A stretch of 64,000 nt of DNA from Streptomyces sp. Je 1-79 (GCF_025195125.1 NZ_JAMGSL010000018.1:1-64000); one strand, 5' to 3'. Shown: positions 26,174-34,553, numbered from the stretch's first letter. The notes: generated by a model not told the origin, from the sequence alone. Numbers and translations are program-made.

Positions 26174-27316
26174 GTGAATGAGTCGACATTTACTCCCGGG
26201 GGCGGACAGCCAGGAATCCCTGTCGGCTCCGTCGCTGTCCGCACCTTCGCGACCAACGCGACGCATCAGCCCATGACGACAGCCCACACGATGAAGATGA
26301 TGGACGGCCTACACGTGAACGCCACGGCCGGCAACGAGAGTGGCCGAGAGTCCACCCACTTCGCCGCCTACGACGAGGTGCCCGAGGGGCACTTCTACGA
26401 CCCCGACGCCGAGTACGAGCCCGACCCGGAGTACGCGGCTACCCTCGCACCCGACGCTGCCCGTCAGCGCCGCGAGCGGATCGGCCCGACCGGACGGCCC
26501 CTGCCGTACTTCCCGATCCCGGGTCCGCTGACCGATCACGGACCCGCGAAGATCATCGCGATGTGCAACCAGAAGGGCGGCGTCGGCAAGACCACGTCGA
26601 CCATCAACCTGGGTGCCGCGCTCGCGGAGTACGGACGGCGGGTGCTGCTCGTCGACTTCGACCCGCAGGGTGCCCTGTCGGTCGGTCTCGGTGTGAACCC
26701 GATGGAGCTCGACCTCACCGTCTACAACCTGCTCATGGAGCGGGGCATGTCGGCGGACGAGGTACTCCTCAAGACCGCCGTGCCCAACATGGACCTGCTG
26801 CCGAGCAACATCGACCTCTCCGCGGCCGAGGTGCAGCTCGTCAGCGAGGTCGCGCGCGAGTCGACGCTCCAGCGCGCCCTGAAGCCGCTGATGAACGACT
26901 ACGACTACATCGTGATCGACTGTCAGCCCTCGCTCGGTCTGCTGACCGTCAACGCGCTGACGGCGGCTCACAAGGTCATCGTGCCGCTGGAATGCGAGTT
27001 CTTCGCGCTCCGCGGTGTGGCCCTGCTGACCGAGACGATCGAGAAGGTCCAGGAGCGGCTCAACCCCGAGCTGGAGCTCGACGGCATCCTCGCCACGATG
27101 TACGACTCCCGGACCGTGCACAGCCGTGAGGTGCTCGCGCGGGTCGTCGAGGCCTTCGACGACCACGTGTACCACACGGTGATCGGCCGGACCGTGCGCT
27201 TCCCGGAGACCACGGTCGCCGGTGAACCGATCACGACGTACGCGTCGAACTCGGTCGGTGCCGCCGCCTATCGTCAGCTCGCCAGGGAGGTGCTCGCCCG
27301 GTGTCACGCCGAGTGA
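26174..27316 (+). CDS. ParA/Soj-family ATPase
   Basis: Encodes 380 aa from GTG 26174, with AAGGAGGT 9 nt before. Residues 1-125 are a poorly conserved, partly acidic extension rich in Tyr/Asp/Glu (HFYDPDAEYEPDPEY). The ATPase core has the deviant Walker motif CNQKGGVGKTTSTINL, LLVDFDPQGALSVGLG and YIVIDCQPSLGLLTVNAL. As with many scpA-linked ParA proteins it lacks the long N-terminal HTH of plasmid ParA. It is separate from the oriC-linked parAB and overlaps a ribbon-helix-helix gene. A role in chromosome organisation with ScpAB is inferred from context. Confidence 0.93.
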   Translation: MNESTFTPGGGQPGIPVGSVAVRTFATNATHQPMTTAHTMKMMDGLHVNATAGNESGRESTHFAAYDEVPEGHFYDPDAEYEPDPEYAATLAPDAARQRRERIGPTGRPLPYFPIPGPLTDHGPAKIIAMCNQKGGVGKTTSTINLGAALAEYGRRVLLVDFDPQGALSVGLGVNPMELDLTVYNLLMERGMSADEVLLKTAVPNMDLLPSNIDLSAAEVQLVSEVARESTLQRALKPLMNDYDYIVIDCQPSLGLLTVNALTAAHKVIVPLECEFFALRGVALLTETIEKVQERLNPELELDGILATMYDSRTVHSREVLARVVEAFDDHVYHTVIGRTVRFPETTVAGEPITTYASNSVGAAAYRQLAREVLARCHAE

Positions 27317-27822
27317 GTCTGCCCGGCGCCGACGAACTGTTCCGTACGACCGGGGGGATGGCGCTGCAGTCCTCCTCGCCCCGTGGCCGGGTACCGGCTC
27401 CGGCGGGCGAGAGCGACACGGAGGCCGCGGCGGAGGGCTCGGGTCCGGGCGCGGGGCCGGGCTCCGCGGAGCACTCGGCCGCGCAGCCCGCGGAGCAGTC
27501 GGAGCCGCGGGCCCGCGCGACGGAGTCCGCGTCCGCCGCCCCGGGCCAGGCGCCGGCCGCGTCCGCGGCTCCGGCGCGCAGGCGCGGCAGGTCGCCGAAC
27601 CGGCGGCCCAGCGGGCGTGAGCGGCACGACGAGAAGATCACGGTCTACGTCTCCGCGGAGGAGCTGATGGACCTGGAGCACGCGCGTCTGGTGCTCCGCG
27701 GCGAGCACGGCCTGGCCGTGGACCGCGGCCGGATCGTCCGCGAGGCGGTCGCGGTGGTCCTGGCGGACCTGGAGTCCCGCGGCGACGCGAGCATCCTCGT
27801 GCGCCGCCTGCGCGGCCGCTGA
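27301..27822 (+). CDS. Putative ribbon-helix-helix protein partner of ParA
   Basis: Encodes 173 aa from GTG 27301 (GGGAGG at 27285-27290); GTG 27313 overlapping the parA stop is an alternative. Residues about 20-105 are an Ala/Pro/Ser/Glu-rich disordered stretch. The C-terminal 60 residues look like an RHH fold: a strand EKITVYVSAEE, then helix LMDLEHARLVL and helix GRIVREAVAVVLADLE. RHH proteins serve as ParB-like centromere binders or repressors beside ParA in plasmids. It overlaps parA by 16 bp and is followed by scpA. Function is inferred. Confidence 0.85.
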   Translation: MSRRVSLPGADELFRTTGGMALQSSSPRGRVPAPAGESDTEAAAEGSGPGAGPGSAEHSAAQPAEQSEPRARATESASAAPGQAPAASAAPARRRGRSPNRRPSGRERHDEKITVYVSAEELMDLEHARLVLRGEHGLAVDRGRIVREAVAVVLADLESRGDASILVRRLRGR

Positions 27823-27868
27823 GGGTAGCCTGCGGGCTGCCACGCCCTCTGCTCCTCCCTGGACCCCG

Positions 27869-29179
27869 ATGCCGCCACCCCCTGCCGAAACGTCCCGCCC
27901 GCCGCACCGCCGCGCCCTGGGCAAGGGCCCGGGCACGGCGGCGGCCCCGCCGCGGGAGCCCGGGGACGGCCCCGCGCCGGAGGCCTCGGACGCCGTGAGC
28001 GCCGCCCCCACGGACGCGCCCGCGAAGGGCCCCACGCCCGACACCTCGCCGGACGAGCAGCCCACACCGCCGCAGCAGGACGCGGCCGGCCCGCCCGCCC
28101 CGGCGACCGACCCCGGACCGGCCACGGGCCCTGACACCGCACCTGCCGGCCCCGGGGCGCCCACCGCCCCCGGCGCAGACGCCCCCAGCCCGGCTGCCGC
28201 CCCCGGCGCGCCCTCCGGCCTTGGGCCGCGCTCCGGCCTCGGGCCGGCCACCGGTCCCGGTGCGGCCGGCGAGCCCGGCACCACACCTGCCGCCCCCGGC
28301 ACCGCACCTGCCGCCCCCGTCGCGCCTTCCGGCCCCGGGCCGGCCGCTGCCCCCGGCGCGCCCGGCCCCGGCGGCGCCCCCGCCGCCGACGACGGCCGGT
28401 TCACCGTGCGGCTGGCCAACTTCGAGGGGCCCTTCGACCTCCTCCTTCAGCTCATCTCCAAGCACAAGCTCGACGTCACCGAAGTCGCCCTCTCCAAGGT
28501 CACCGACGAGTTCATGGCGCACATCCGCGCCATGGGGCCCGACTGGGATCTCGACCAGACCACCGAGTTCCTCGTCGTCGCCGCGACCCTGCTCGACCTC
28601 AAGGCCGCCCGGCTGCTGCCCGCCGCCGAGGTGGAGGACGAGGCCGACCTCGCGCTCCTGGAGGCGCGGGACCTGCTCTTCGCGCGGCTCCTGCAGTACC
28701 GGGCGTACAAGCAGATCGCCTCGATCTTCGAGGACCGCTGGGAGAGCGAGGGCCGGCGCCACCCCCGGACCGTCGGCCTGGAGGCCCACCACGCCGAGCT
28801 GCTGCCCGAGGTCGTCATCTCCATCGGCGCCGAGGGCTTCGCCAGGCTCGCCGTGAAGGCCATGCAGCCCAGGGCCAAGCCGCAGGTGTACGTCGACCAC
28901 ATCCACGCCCCCCTCGTCAGCGTGCGCGAGCAGGCCGGCATCGTCGTCGCCCTCCTGCGCGAGCGCGGCAGCGTCAGCTTCCGCGAGCTCGCCGACGGCG
29001 CCGTCGACACCCTCACCGTCGTCGCCCGCTTCCTCGCCCTCCTGGAGCTCTACCGGGAGAAGGCCGTCGCCCTCGACCAGGACGACGCCCTCGGCGAGCT
29101 CACCGTCACCTGGACGGGCGGGGAGCAGGAAGCCCAGGTCACCGACGAGTTCGATCACGTAGTGGAGGAGAAGGCATGA
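27869..29179 (+). CDS. scpA: Segregation and condensation protein A with long Pro/Ala-rich extension
   Basis: Encodes 436 aa from ATG 27869. The kleisin core begins at about residue 174 (RFTVRLANFEGPFDLLLQLI) and runs to the end, about 263 aa, the normal size for ScpA. It has the ISKHKLDVTEVALSKVTDEF and AATLLDLKAARLLP motifs. Residues 1-173 are a low-complexity Pro/Ala/Gly extension. ScpA bridges the SMC heads together with ScpB. The 3' end overlaps scpB (ATGA). An internal start for the core is possible but no strong SD is seen near the core. Confidence 0.93.
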   Translation: MPPPPAETSRPPHRRALGKGPGTAAAPPREPGDGPAPEASDAVSAAPTDAPAKGPTPDTSPDEQPTPPQQDAAGPPAPATDPGPATGPDTAPAGPGAPTAPGADAPSPAAAPGAPSGLGPRSGLGPATGPGAAGEPGTTPAAPGTAPAAPVAPSGPGPAAAPGAPGPGGAPAADDGRFTVRLANFEGPFDLLLQLISKHKLDVTEVALSKVTDEFMAHIRAMGPDWDLDQTTEFLVVAATLLDLKAARLLPAAEVEDEADLALLEARDLLFARLLQYRAYKQIASIFEDRWESEGRRHPRTVGLEAHHAELLPEVVISIGAEGFARLAVKAMQPRAKPQVYVDHIHAPLVSVREQAGIVVALLRERGSVSFRELADGAVDTLTVVARFLALLELYREKAVALDQDDALGELTVTWTGGEQEAQVTDEFDHVVEEKA

Positions 29180-29784
29180 GCGACCTCAAGCCCGCCCTCG
29201 AGGCCGTCCTCATGGTCGTCGACGAGCCGGCCACCGAGGCCCACCTCGCCAAGGTCCTCGAACGCACCCCGCGCGAGGTCGGCGACGCCCTGCGCGAGCT
29301 CGCCGACGAGTACACCGTCCAGAGCCGTGGTTTCGAGCTGCGCCTGGTCGCCGGCGGCTGGCGTTTCTACTCCCGCCCCGAGCACGCCGCCGCGGTCGAG
29401 GCGTTCGTCCTCGACGGGCAGCAGGCCCGCCTCACCCAGGCGGCCCTGGAGACCCTCGCCGTCGTCGCGTACCGCCAGCCGGTCAGCCGCTCCCGCGTCT
29501 CGGCGGTCCGAGGAGTGAACTGCGACGGCGTCATGCGCACCCTCCTCCAGCGGGGTCTCGTGGAGGAGGCGGGCGCGGAACCCGAAACAGGTGCGATCCT
29601 GTACAGGACGACGAACTACTTCCTGGAGCGGATGGGCCTGCGCGGCCTGGACGAGCTCCCCGAGCTCGCGCCCTTCCTCCCCGAGGCGGACGCGATCGAG
29701 GCGGAGACGCTGGAAGGGGTCCCGTCGTTCGATCCGGACCTTCCGGACCGGGAAGACGCAGACGACAAGACGACGGACATTTGA
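29176..29784 (+). CDS. scpB: Segregation and condensation protein B
   Basis: Encodes 202 aa from ATG 29176, overlapping the scpA stop by 4 nt. Tandem winged-helix domains: LKPALEAVLMVVDEPATE at the N-terminus, then RLTQAALETLAVVAYRQPVSR and RGLVEEAGAEPETGAILYRTT, the typical ScpB sequence. Two copies bind the ScpA middle region to complete the SMC condensin that compacts and separates chromosomes. The C-terminal tail is acidic. TGATG overlap with the downstream pseudouridine synthase gene indicates coupling. Confidence 0.95.
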   Translation: MSDLKPALEAVLMVVDEPATEAHLAKVLERTPREVGDALRELADEYTVQSRGFELRLVAGGWRFYSRPEHAAAVEAFVLDGQQARLTQAALETLAVVAYRQPVSRSRVSAVRGVNCDGVMRTLLQRGLVEEAGAEPETGAILYRTTNYFLERMGLRGLDELPELAPFLPEADAIEAETLEGVPSFDPDLPDREDADDKTTDI

Positions 29785-30905
29785 TGCGAAGCAGCAGCGG
29801 CAGGAACAGCGGAAACAACGGCGGGAGCCGTGGTGGCAACAGCGGTGGCCGCGGCAATTACCGGGGCGCCGGCAACAGCCGTGACGACCGGCAGGGCGGC
29901 GGCAGCGGCAGCGGGGGCGGTCGCCCGCGCAATCCGCGCCCCGAGGAGCGCAAGTACGACGTGGGCGGCTCCGGTGCCCCCTCCGACGGCCCCAAGCGGG
30001 GCCGCGGCGCGGCCGCCCGCGGTGGCGCCAAGGGCGGACCGAAGCAGTCCCCGCAGCGCGGGGGCGGCCGTACGGCCCCGGCGCGCTCGCGGGAGTACGA
30101 CGCCCGGACCGAGGAGCGCAACCGGGAGCGGTACGCGAACAAGCCGGAGGTCAAGACCCCGAAGACCTTCCCCGGCGCCGAGCAGGAGGGCGAGCGGCTG
30201 CAGAAGGTGCTCGCCCGCGCCGGCATGGGTTCGCGCCGTGCGTGCGAAGAGTTGATCGAGCAGGCCAGGGTCGAGGTCAACGGCGAGATCGTGCTCGAAC
30301 AGGGCATGCGCGTCGACCCGGAGAAGGACGAGATCAAGGTCGACGGCCTGACGGTCGCGACCCAGTCGCACATCTTCTTCGCGCTGAACAAGCCGGCCGG
30401 TGTCGTCTCCACCATGGAGGACCCCGACGGCCGCCAGTGCCTCGGCGACTACGTCACCAACCGTGAGACGCGGCTCTTCCACGTCGGCCGGCTCGACACC
30501 GAGACCGAGGGCATCATCCTCCTCACCAACCACGGTGAGCTGGCCCACCGCCTCACGCACCCGAAGTACGGCGTGAAGAAGACCTACCTGGCCGCCATCA
30601 CGGGCCCGCTGCCGCGTGAGGTCGGCAAGCGGCTCAAGGACGGCATCCAGCTGGAGGACGGCTACGCCCGCGCCGACCACTTCCGCGTCGTGGAGCAGAT
30701 CGGCAAGAACTACCTGGTCGAGGTCACGCTGCACGAGGGCCGCAAGCACATCGTGCGCCGGATGCTGGCCGAGGCCGGCTTCCCGGTCGAGAAGCTGGTC
30801 CGCACCGCCTTCGGCCCGATCGGCCTGGGCGACCAGAAGTCCGGCTGGCTCCGCCGCCTGACCAACACCGAGGTCGGCATGCTGATGAAGGAAGTCGGCA
30901 TGTAA
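29784..30905 (+). CDS. RluB/RsuA-family pseudouridine synthase with basic Gly-rich N-terminus
   Basis: Encodes 373 aa from ATG 29784, which overlaps the scpB stop (TGATG). Residues 1-130 are Gly/Arg/Asn-rich and disordered (GGNSGGRGNYRGAGNSR). An S4 domain follows (RLQKVLARAGMGSRRACEELI), then the catalytic domain with HVGRLDTETEGIILLTNHGE, in which the Asp of GRLD is the nucleophile, and KKTYLAAITG. It converts a uridine in 23S rRNA helix 90-92 region, as RluB does. The long tail is probably RNA-binding. A strong terminator follows. Confidence 0.94.
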   Translation: MRSSSGRNSGNNGGSRGGNSGGRGNYRGAGNSRDDRQGGGSGSGGGRPRNPRPEERKYDVGGSGAPSDGPKRGRGAAARGGAKGGPKQSPQRGGGRTAPARSREYDARTEERNRERYANKPEVKTPKTFPGAEQEGERLQKVLARAGMGSRRACEELIEQARVEVNGEIVLEQGMRVDPEKDEIKVDGLTVATQSHIFFALNKPAGVVSTMEDPDGRQCLGDYVTNRETRLFHVGRLDTETEGIILLTNHGELAHRLTHPKYGVKKTYLAAITGPLPREVGKRLKDGIQLEDGYARADHFRVVEQIGKNYLVEVTLHEGRKHIVRRMLAEAGFPVEKLVRTAFGPIGLGDQKSGWLRRLTNTEVGMLMKEVGM

Positions 30906-30922
30906 CCCCCGTCGCCGCACGC

Positions 30923-30964
30923 GAAGAAGCCCGTGACCGCTCCACCGCGGTCACGGGCTTCTTC
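30923..30964 (+). terminator. Terminator of the parA-scpAB-rluB operon
   Basis: A perfect 18-bp stem GAAGAAGCCCGTGACCGC/GCGGTCACGGGCTTCTTC with a 6-nt loop TCCACC begins 17 nt after the rluB stop. No T-run follows. Confidence 0.9.
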
Positions 30965-30980
30965 GTGTGCGCGTTCGTAC

Positions 30981-31020
30981 TTGTGGCCGAGGCCCGTCGC
31001 CCTTTATAGTCAACGTGACT
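30981..31020 (+). promoter_or_regulatory. Promoter and putative NrtR operator of the pnuC operon
   Basis: TTGTGG (30981-30986), an 18-bp spacer and TATAGT (31005-31010) form a promoter. The dyad AGTCA-ACG-TGACT (31008-31020) overlaps the -10 and start point, a good place for a repressor. The nrtR-like gene in the operon is the obvious candidate. The RBS AAGGAGG at 31024-31030 follows. Confidence 0.7.
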
Positions 31021-31035
31021 CTTAAGGAGGCGGGC

Positions 31036-31689
31036 GTGAGCCTCGCACACGTGCTCGAACCCCTGCAGCGGCCGCTGTTCACGGTCCTGGACACCCCGGT
31101 CAGCTGGACCGAGGTCCTCGGCTTCGGCAGCGGCGCGCTCTGCGTCTGGCTGGTCGCCCGCCAGCACCTCGCCAACTGGCCCGTCGGCATCGCGAACAAC
31201 CTGTTCTTCGTCCTGCTCTTCACGCAGGCGGGGCTGTACGCGGACGCCGGCCTTCAGATCGTCTTCATCACCCTCGCCGTGTACGGCTGGTGGACCTGGA
31301 CCCACGGGGGTGGACCAGGCTCCGACACCCTCCCGGTGCGCCGCATCACGCGCACCGAGTGGACATGGCTGCTCACGGCGGGGGTGGTGGGGACCCTCGC
31401 CCTCACCCTGCTGCTCGACCGCGCCACCGACTCGACCGTCCCCTTCTGGGACGCCCTGACGACCGCGCTCTCCCTCATGGCGACCTACGGGCAGTGCCGG
31501 AAGCGGCTGGAGTCCTGGTGGCTCTGGATCGCCGCCGACATCGTGTACATCCCCCTGTACGCGTACAAGGAGCTGTACCTCACCTCCCTGCTGTACGCAG
31601 GGTTCATGGCTCTCTGCGTCCTCGGCCTGCGGAACTGGAACCGGGACCTCACCGCGCGACGCGCGATCCCGGTGGAGGCGGCGGCATGA
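31036..31689 (+). CDS. pnuC: PnuC-family nicotinamide riboside transporter
   Basis: Encodes 217 aa from GTG 31036, preceded by AAGGAGG. About seven hydrophobic segments; the family motif WPVGIANNLFFVLLF, then LYADAGLQIVFITLAVYGWW, is clear, as is YGQCRKRLESWWLWIAADIVYIPLYAYK near the end. PnuC passes nicotinamide riboside by facilitated diffusion and relies on intracellular phosphorylation for trapping; the next gene supplies this. It overlaps that gene by ATGA. Confidence 0.95.
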   Translation: MSLAHVLEPLQRPLFTVLDTPVSWTEVLGFGSGALCVWLVARQHLANWPVGIANNLFFVLLFTQAGLYADAGLQIVFITLAVYGWWTWTHGGGPGSDTLPVRRITRTEWTWLLTAGVVGTLALTLLLDRATDSTVPFWDALTTALSLMATYGQCRKRLESWWLWIAADIVYIPLYAYKELYLTSLLYAGFMALCVLGLRNWNRDLTARRAIPVEAAA

Positions 31690-32765
31690 AGCCCTACGGA
31701 CACGGCCTGGTCCTCGGCAAGTTCTATCCGCCGCACGCCGGCCACCACCATCTCGTCCGCACCGCCCGCGACCGCTGCGAGCGCCTCACCGTCCTCGTCT
31801 GCGCCTCCTCCGTGGAGAGCCTGCCGCTGGAGGACCGGGTCGCCTGGATGCGGGAGATCCACCCCGACGCCCTGGTCGTGGGCGCCGTCGACGAGATCCC
31901 CGTCGACCTCCACGATCCCGATGTGTGGGCCGCCCACATGGCCGTCTTCCGGGCCGCGGTACCCGAGCCGGTCGACGCCGTCTTCACCTCGGAGCCGTAC
32001 GGCGAGGAGCTGGCCCGCCGCTTCGGCGCCGAGTCGGTCTGCGTCGACCCGGACCGTACGCTCTTCCCCGTCTCCGGCACCGCCGTCCGCAAGGACCCCG
32101 TCGGCTGCTGGGGTTACCTGGAACCGCCGGTGAGGGCCGCGCTCACCCGGCGCGTGGTCGTCCTCGGCGCCGAGTCCACCGGCACCACCACCATGGCCCG
32201 CGCCCTGGCCGACCACTACCGGTCCAGGGGCGGCGTCTGGGCCCGCACCCGCTGGGTACCGGAGTTCGGGCGCGAGTTCAGCGAGCTCAAGCTCGCCGAG
32301 CTGCGTGCCGGGCGCCCCGACGCCACCTGGGAGGACGTCACCTTCCACTCCGAGGACTTCCCGCTCATCGCCCTGCGCCAGGCCGAGCGGGAGGAGGAGG
32401 CCGCGCGGACCGGCTCACCCGTGCTCTTCTGCGACACCGACGCCTTCGCCACCACCATCTGGCACGAGCGGTACATGGGCACCACCAGCCCCGCCACGGG
32501 CGAGATCGCCGCGCGAGGCCGGCAGCACCTGTGGCTCCTGACCGACCACCGCGGCGTCGCCTTCGAGGACGACGGGCTGCGGGACGGGGAACACCTGCGG
32601 CCCTGGATGACGGCCCGCTTCCACACCCAGCTCGCCCACACCGGCCGCCGTGCGGCCGTGCTCACCGGGCCGCACGAGGAGCGGCTCGCGGCGGCGGTCG
32701 CCGCCGTGGACGCCCTGCTCGCCGAGGGCTGGGACCTCGCCGATCCCCTGCCGGAGCGCCGATGA
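31686..32765 (+). CDS. nadR: NadR-type bifunctional NMN adenylyltransferase / nicotinamide riboside kinase
   Basis: Encodes 359 aa from ATG 31686 overlapping the pnuC stop. The N-terminal nucleotidyltransferase domain (about 1-150) has GKFYPPHAGHHHLV (HxGH) and PVSGTAVRKDP. The C-terminal kinase domain (about 155-359) has a P-loop GAESTGTTTMARAL and DTDAFATTIWHERYMG. It would phosphorylate imported nicotinamide riboside and adenylate NMN to NAD. The Walker A Lys is Thr, so kinase activity is not assured. There is no N-terminal HTH repressor domain of enterobacterial NadR. Confidence 0.92.
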   Translation: MKPYGHGLVLGKFYPPHAGHHHLVRTARDRCERLTVLVCASSVESLPLEDRVAWMREIHPDALVVGAVDEIPVDLHDPDVWAAHMAVFRAAVPEPVDAVFTSEPYGEELARRFGAESVCVDPDRTLFPVSGTAVRKDPVGCWGYLEPPVRAALTRRVVVLGAESTGTTTMARALADHYRSRGGVWARTRWVPEFGREFSELKLAELRAGRPDATWEDVTFHSEDFPLIALRQAEREEEAARTGSPVLFCDTDAFATTIWHERYMGTTSPATGEIAARGRQHLWLLTDHRGVAFEDDGLRDGEHLRPWMTARFHTQLAHTGRRAAVLTGPHEERLAAAVAAVDALLAEGWDLADPLPERR

Positions 32766-33511
32766 CCCCGCCCCAAGCCCCCGAGGGCTACGACCCGTAC
32801 GCCTTCGAGCCGTTCGCCGTCACCGTCGACCTCGCCGTCTTCACCCTCCGCGAGGAGCGCCTGCACGTCCTGCTCGTCGAACGCGGCCAGGAGCCGTACG
32901 CGGGGGCGTGGGCGCTGCCCGGCGGCTTCCTCCTGCCCCGCGAGTCCGCCGAGGTCGCCGCACGCCGCGAACTGGCCGAGGAGACCGGCCTGTCCGGGGA
33001 CACCGTCGCCGGGCTCCACCTCGAACAACTGCGGACGTACAGCGAACCGGACCGCGATCCGAGGATGCGGGTCGTCTCGGTCGCCTTCGCCGCCCTCGTC
33101 CCCGACGCGCCCGAGCCGCGCGGCGGCGGCGACGCGGCGCGGGCGCGGTGGAGGCCGTACGGGACACAGGGCGCGTACGGGCCCCTCGCCTTCGACCACG
33201 ACCGGATCCTCGCCGACGCGCACGAACGGGTCGGCGCCAGGCTCGAGTACACCTGCCTCGCCACCGCCTTCTGCCCGCCCGAGTTCACGATCGGCGAGCT
33301 GCGGCAGGTGTACGAGACGGTCTGGGGCGTCGAGCTCGACCGCCCCAACTTCCGGCGCAAGGTCCTCGCCACACCCGGCTTCGTCCAGGCCGTGGAAGGG
33401 CCACCGCGCCTCACCGGCGGACGGGGGAAACCGGCCGCTCTCTACCGGGCGGGCGAGGCCACGGCCCTCCACCCGCCGCTGCTGCGACCGGAAGGACGAT
33501 CCACCCCATGA
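32762..33511 (+). CDS. NrtR-like Nudix/winged-helix transcriptional regulator
   Basis: Encodes 249 aa from ATG 32762 (ATGA overlap). Residues about 15-150 form a Nudix domain, with box GFLLPRESAEVAARRELAEE (about 53-73) followed by TGL and all canonical Glu/Arg positions intact. The C-terminal winged helix (about 170-235) reads FTIGELRQVYETVWGVELDR then NFRRKVLATPGFV. NrtR regulates NAD salvage genes and senses ADP-ribose. It may repress this operon through the AGTCA-TGACT dyad. The intact box suggests it may also hydrolyse ADP-ribose-like compounds (inference). Confidence 0.9.
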   Translation: MTPPQAPEGYDPYAFEPFAVTVDLAVFTLREERLHVLLVERGQEPYAGAWALPGGFLLPRESAEVAARRELAEETGLSGDTVAGLHLEQLRTYSEPDRDPRMRVVSVAFAALVPDAPEPRGGGDAARARWRPYGTQGAYGPLAFDHDRILADAHERVGARLEYTCLATAFCPPEFTIGELRQVYETVWGVELDRPNFRRKVLATPGFVQAVEGPPRLTGGRGKPAALYRAGEATALHPPLLRPEGRSTP

Positions 33512-34530
33512 CGATCACCAAGCAGGCCGCCACCGGCTCCCTGATCGGGCTGGCGCTCGGCGACGCGCTCGGCTTCCCGACCGAGTTCAACGACGTGCCG
33601 ACGATCCTGGCGAAGTTCGGCCCCTGGCGGGAGATGGAGCTGCCGGGCCGGCAGAAGGACCGGGCCCAGGTCACCGACGACACGCAGATGACCCTCGCCC
33701 TGGGACGCGGCATCCGCACCGCCATGGACCGGGGTGTCCTCGCCCCGCTCCGGCTCGCCCGGCCGGTCCGCGAGGAGTTCGTCGACTGGTACCACTCCCC
33801 GGAGAACAACCGCGCCCCGGGAAGGACCTGCCTGGTCGCCTGCCGGCTCCTCGACAGCGACCGCCCCTGGCAGGACGCCAGCCAGATCCACTCCAAGGGC
33901 TGCGGCGCCAACATGCGCGTCGCGCCCCTCGGCCTCGTACCCGGGCTGAGCGAGGAGCAGCGGTCCGGCGCCGCCCAGCTCCAGTCGGCCCTCACCCACG
34001 GCCACCCCACCGCCCTCGCCGCCTCCGACCTGACGGCCCGCGCGGTGTACCTGCTGACGCAGGGGGTCGATCCGACGGGCCTGGTGGGGCACCTGCGCTC
34101 GTACGCGTACGAGAACCGATCCGTGTACCGCGAGACCTGGCTCGGTGACCTGTGGACCCGCTCCCAGGACCCCTCGGCGCGGCACTTCGCCGAGCGCGGC
34201 TGGGACGAGTGCCTGGCCGTCCTGGAGAGGCTGGACGCCGTGCAGCGCACGGCCGACCCGGAGCTCGACCCCTGCACGTACACCGGCGACGGGTGGATCG
34301 CCGAAGAGGCCCTCGCCACCGGCCTCCTCTGCTTCCTGCTCTTTCCCGAGGACCCCGTCACGGCCCTGCGCCGCGCCGCCTGCACCCGCGGCGACTCGGA
34401 CTCGATCGCCTGTCTCGCGGGCGCCTTCGCGGGCGCCCACCTCGGCGCCGGCGCGTGGCCGAAGGAGTGGGAGGAGCGGATCGAGTACCGCAGTGAACTC
34501 CTGACCCTCGGCGCCCTCTGGGACGCGTGA
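33508..34530 (+). CDS. ADP-ribosylglycohydrolase (ARH/DraG family)
   Basis: Encodes 340 aa from ATG 33508 overlapping the nrtR stop. Metal-binding and catalytic motifs of the DraG fold are intact: ATGSLIGLALGDALGFPTEF near the N-terminus, TDDTQM (about 56-61), SKGCGANMRVAPLG (about 130) and GDSDSIACLAGAFAGAHLG (about 296). Family members remove ADP-ribose from Arg, Ser or DNA/RNA ends or hydrolyse related molecules, using two Mg2+ ions. In this operon it may recycle ADP-ribose into the NAD pool. The specific substrate is unknown. Confidence 0.93.
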   Translation: MTITKQAATGSLIGLALGDALGFPTEFNDVPTILAKFGPWREMELPGRQKDRAQVTDDTQMTLALGRGIRTAMDRGVLAPLRLARPVREEFVDWYHSPENNRAPGRTCLVACRLLDSDRPWQDASQIHSKGCGANMRVAPLGLVPGLSEEQRSGAAQLQSALTHGHPTALAASDLTARAVYLLTQGVDPTGLVGHLRSYAYENRSVYRETWLGDLWTRSQDPSARHFAERGWDECLAVLERLDAVQRTADPELDPCTYTGDGWIAEEALATGLLCFLLFPEDPVTALRRAACTRGDSDSIACLAGAFAGAHLGAGAWPKEWEERIEYRSELLTLGALWDA

Positions 34531-34553
34531 GCGCACCCTGGGAAGCTGTGGCC

